Under the pieces are notes generated by a model. It worked only from the letters and a program-made list of their open reading frames with translations, made no database searches and was not told the origin of the DNA. Shown in pieces: positions 63,498 to 64,000 of a stretch of DNA of 64,000 nt. The DNA is from Bacteroidales bacterium WCE2004 (GTDB lineage Bacteria > Bacteroidota > Bacteroidia > Bacteroidales > UBA932): NCBI GenBank assembly GCA_900167895.1, contig FUZR01000001.1, positions 601,144 to 665,143 of the forward strand. Reading direction: 5' to 3'. A program made the translations under genes and the position numbers. Positions within the stretch are counted from its first letter, which is position 1. Each line of letters begins with the position of its first letter.

Positions 63498-64000
63498 ATG
63501 AAAGTCATCATCCGCGACAATGCCAGGGAGGGCGGCCTGTGGGCCGCGCACTACATCGCCTCCCGCATCCGGGAGAAAGCCGCCAGGACCGACGAGCCCT
63601 TCGTGCTGGGCCTGCCCACCGGCTCCACCCCGCTCAACACCTACGCCGAGCTCGTCCGCATGGTCAAGGCCGGCGAAATCTCCTTCAAGAACGTCATCTC
63701 CTTCAACATGGACGAATACGCCGGCCTGCCTGTGGAGCATCCCGAGAGCTACCATTCCTTCATGTTCAAGAACCTCTTCGACCACATCGACGAGCCGCTG
63801 GAGAACATCCATATCCTCAACGGCAACGCCGCCGACCCGGCCGCCGAGTGCGCCGCCTACGAGCGCGCCATCGAGCAGGCGGGCGGCATCGACCTCTTCC
63901 TCGGCGGCATCGGCGAGGACGGTCACATCGCCTTCAACGAGCCGTTCTCCCCGCTCTCTTCCCGCACGCGCCTGGTGACCCTCACGCAGGACACCCGCGA
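63498..64000 (+). CDS. nagB: glucosamine-6-phosphate deaminase, 3' end cut by window edge
   Basis: Converts glucosamine-6-phosphate to fructose-6-phosphate plus ammonia, the last step of amino-sugar catabolism. The first 167 residues are visible. [13 protein letters not shown] binds phosphate; [10 protein letters not shown] holds D72, and [11 protein letters not shown] holds D141 and H143, the same numbers as in E. coli NagB. The active site is thus intact, unlike the domain in the upstream fusion. It starts 4 nt after that gene and shares its promoter. Confidence 0.96.
   Translation, partial: MKVIIRDNAREGGLWAAHYIASRIREKAARTDEPFVLGLPTGSTPLNTYAELVRMVKAGEISFKNVISFNMDEYAGLPVEHPESYHSFMFKNLFDHIDEPLENIHILNGNAADPAAECAAYERAIEQAGGIDLFLGGIGEDGHIAFNEPFSPLSSRTRLVTLTQDTR

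Overview
The window looks like a chromosomal segment of a high-GC member of the Bacteroidales (phylum Bacteroidota), probably an uncultured gut or rumen-type lineage; the species cannot be fixed from the sequence. The evidence is the promoter style (about two dozen copies of the -7 element TAnnTTTG just upstream of genes), the near absence of Shine-Dalgarno sequences except in front of rpsU, and families typical of the phylum: GLPGLI, DUF4290, DUF4293, DUF3822, FISUMP, YitT pairs, NagB-PIG-L fusion, AddAB-like nucleases and a zinc-less CobB. No transposase, prophage, CRISPR array, rRNA or tRNA was recognised. No stretch above 300 bases lacks a gene.

Layout. 1-2.2 kb: serS (cut by the left edge), rpmA, rplU and rpsU, all leftward. 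2.2-7.5 kb: a CobB sirtuin coupled to an AAA ATPase with a degenerate Walker A, divergent from a nitroreductase; dnaK; a pseudouridine synthase. 7.5-15.1 kb: a membrane-anchored AraC regulator, then a leftward operon of SPOR lipoprotein, M28-TonB fusion, leuS and two YitT proteins. 15-28.4 kb: CapA, a TPR protein, gyrA, a Clp N-domain protein with an esterase, a nucleoside phosphorylase behind DUF4293 and a LytTR regulator, fabF, prfA with a GNAT-like gene, and mazG. 28.4-33.5 kb: a CoA-transferase, then a lower-GC operon of a small cysteine-containing secreted peptide, a GLPGLI protein and an outer-membrane barrel. 33.5-43.4 kb: two ECF sigma/membrane-protein operons with different outputs (a DUF2807 solenoid; a small secreted protein plus a barrel), separated by an rsmD cluster and a rightward operon of DHH phosphoesterase, FKBP lipoprotein, MATE transporter and cytidylate-kinase-like protein. 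43.5-52.1 kb: ackA-pta, a short ComEC, a FISUMP lipoprotein, apbE, DUF4290 and ftsK. 52.2-54.4 kb: an AT-rich island of envelope lipoproteins, one split at a run of eight G. 54.4-64 kb: lytic transglycosylase, AddB-AddA-LolA operon, NagB-PIG-L fusion and nagB (cut by the right edge).

Most genes are housekeeping: translation, replication and segregation, acetate formation by ackA-pta, amino-sugar catabolism and envelope maintenance. The accessory interest lies in four places: the peptide/GLPGLI/barrel operon, the poly-G split lipoprotein, the near-identical putative promoters of the two ECF sigma genes, and several proteins whose catalytic residues have been replaced (the M28 domain, the NagB domain of the fusion, and the AAA Walker A).
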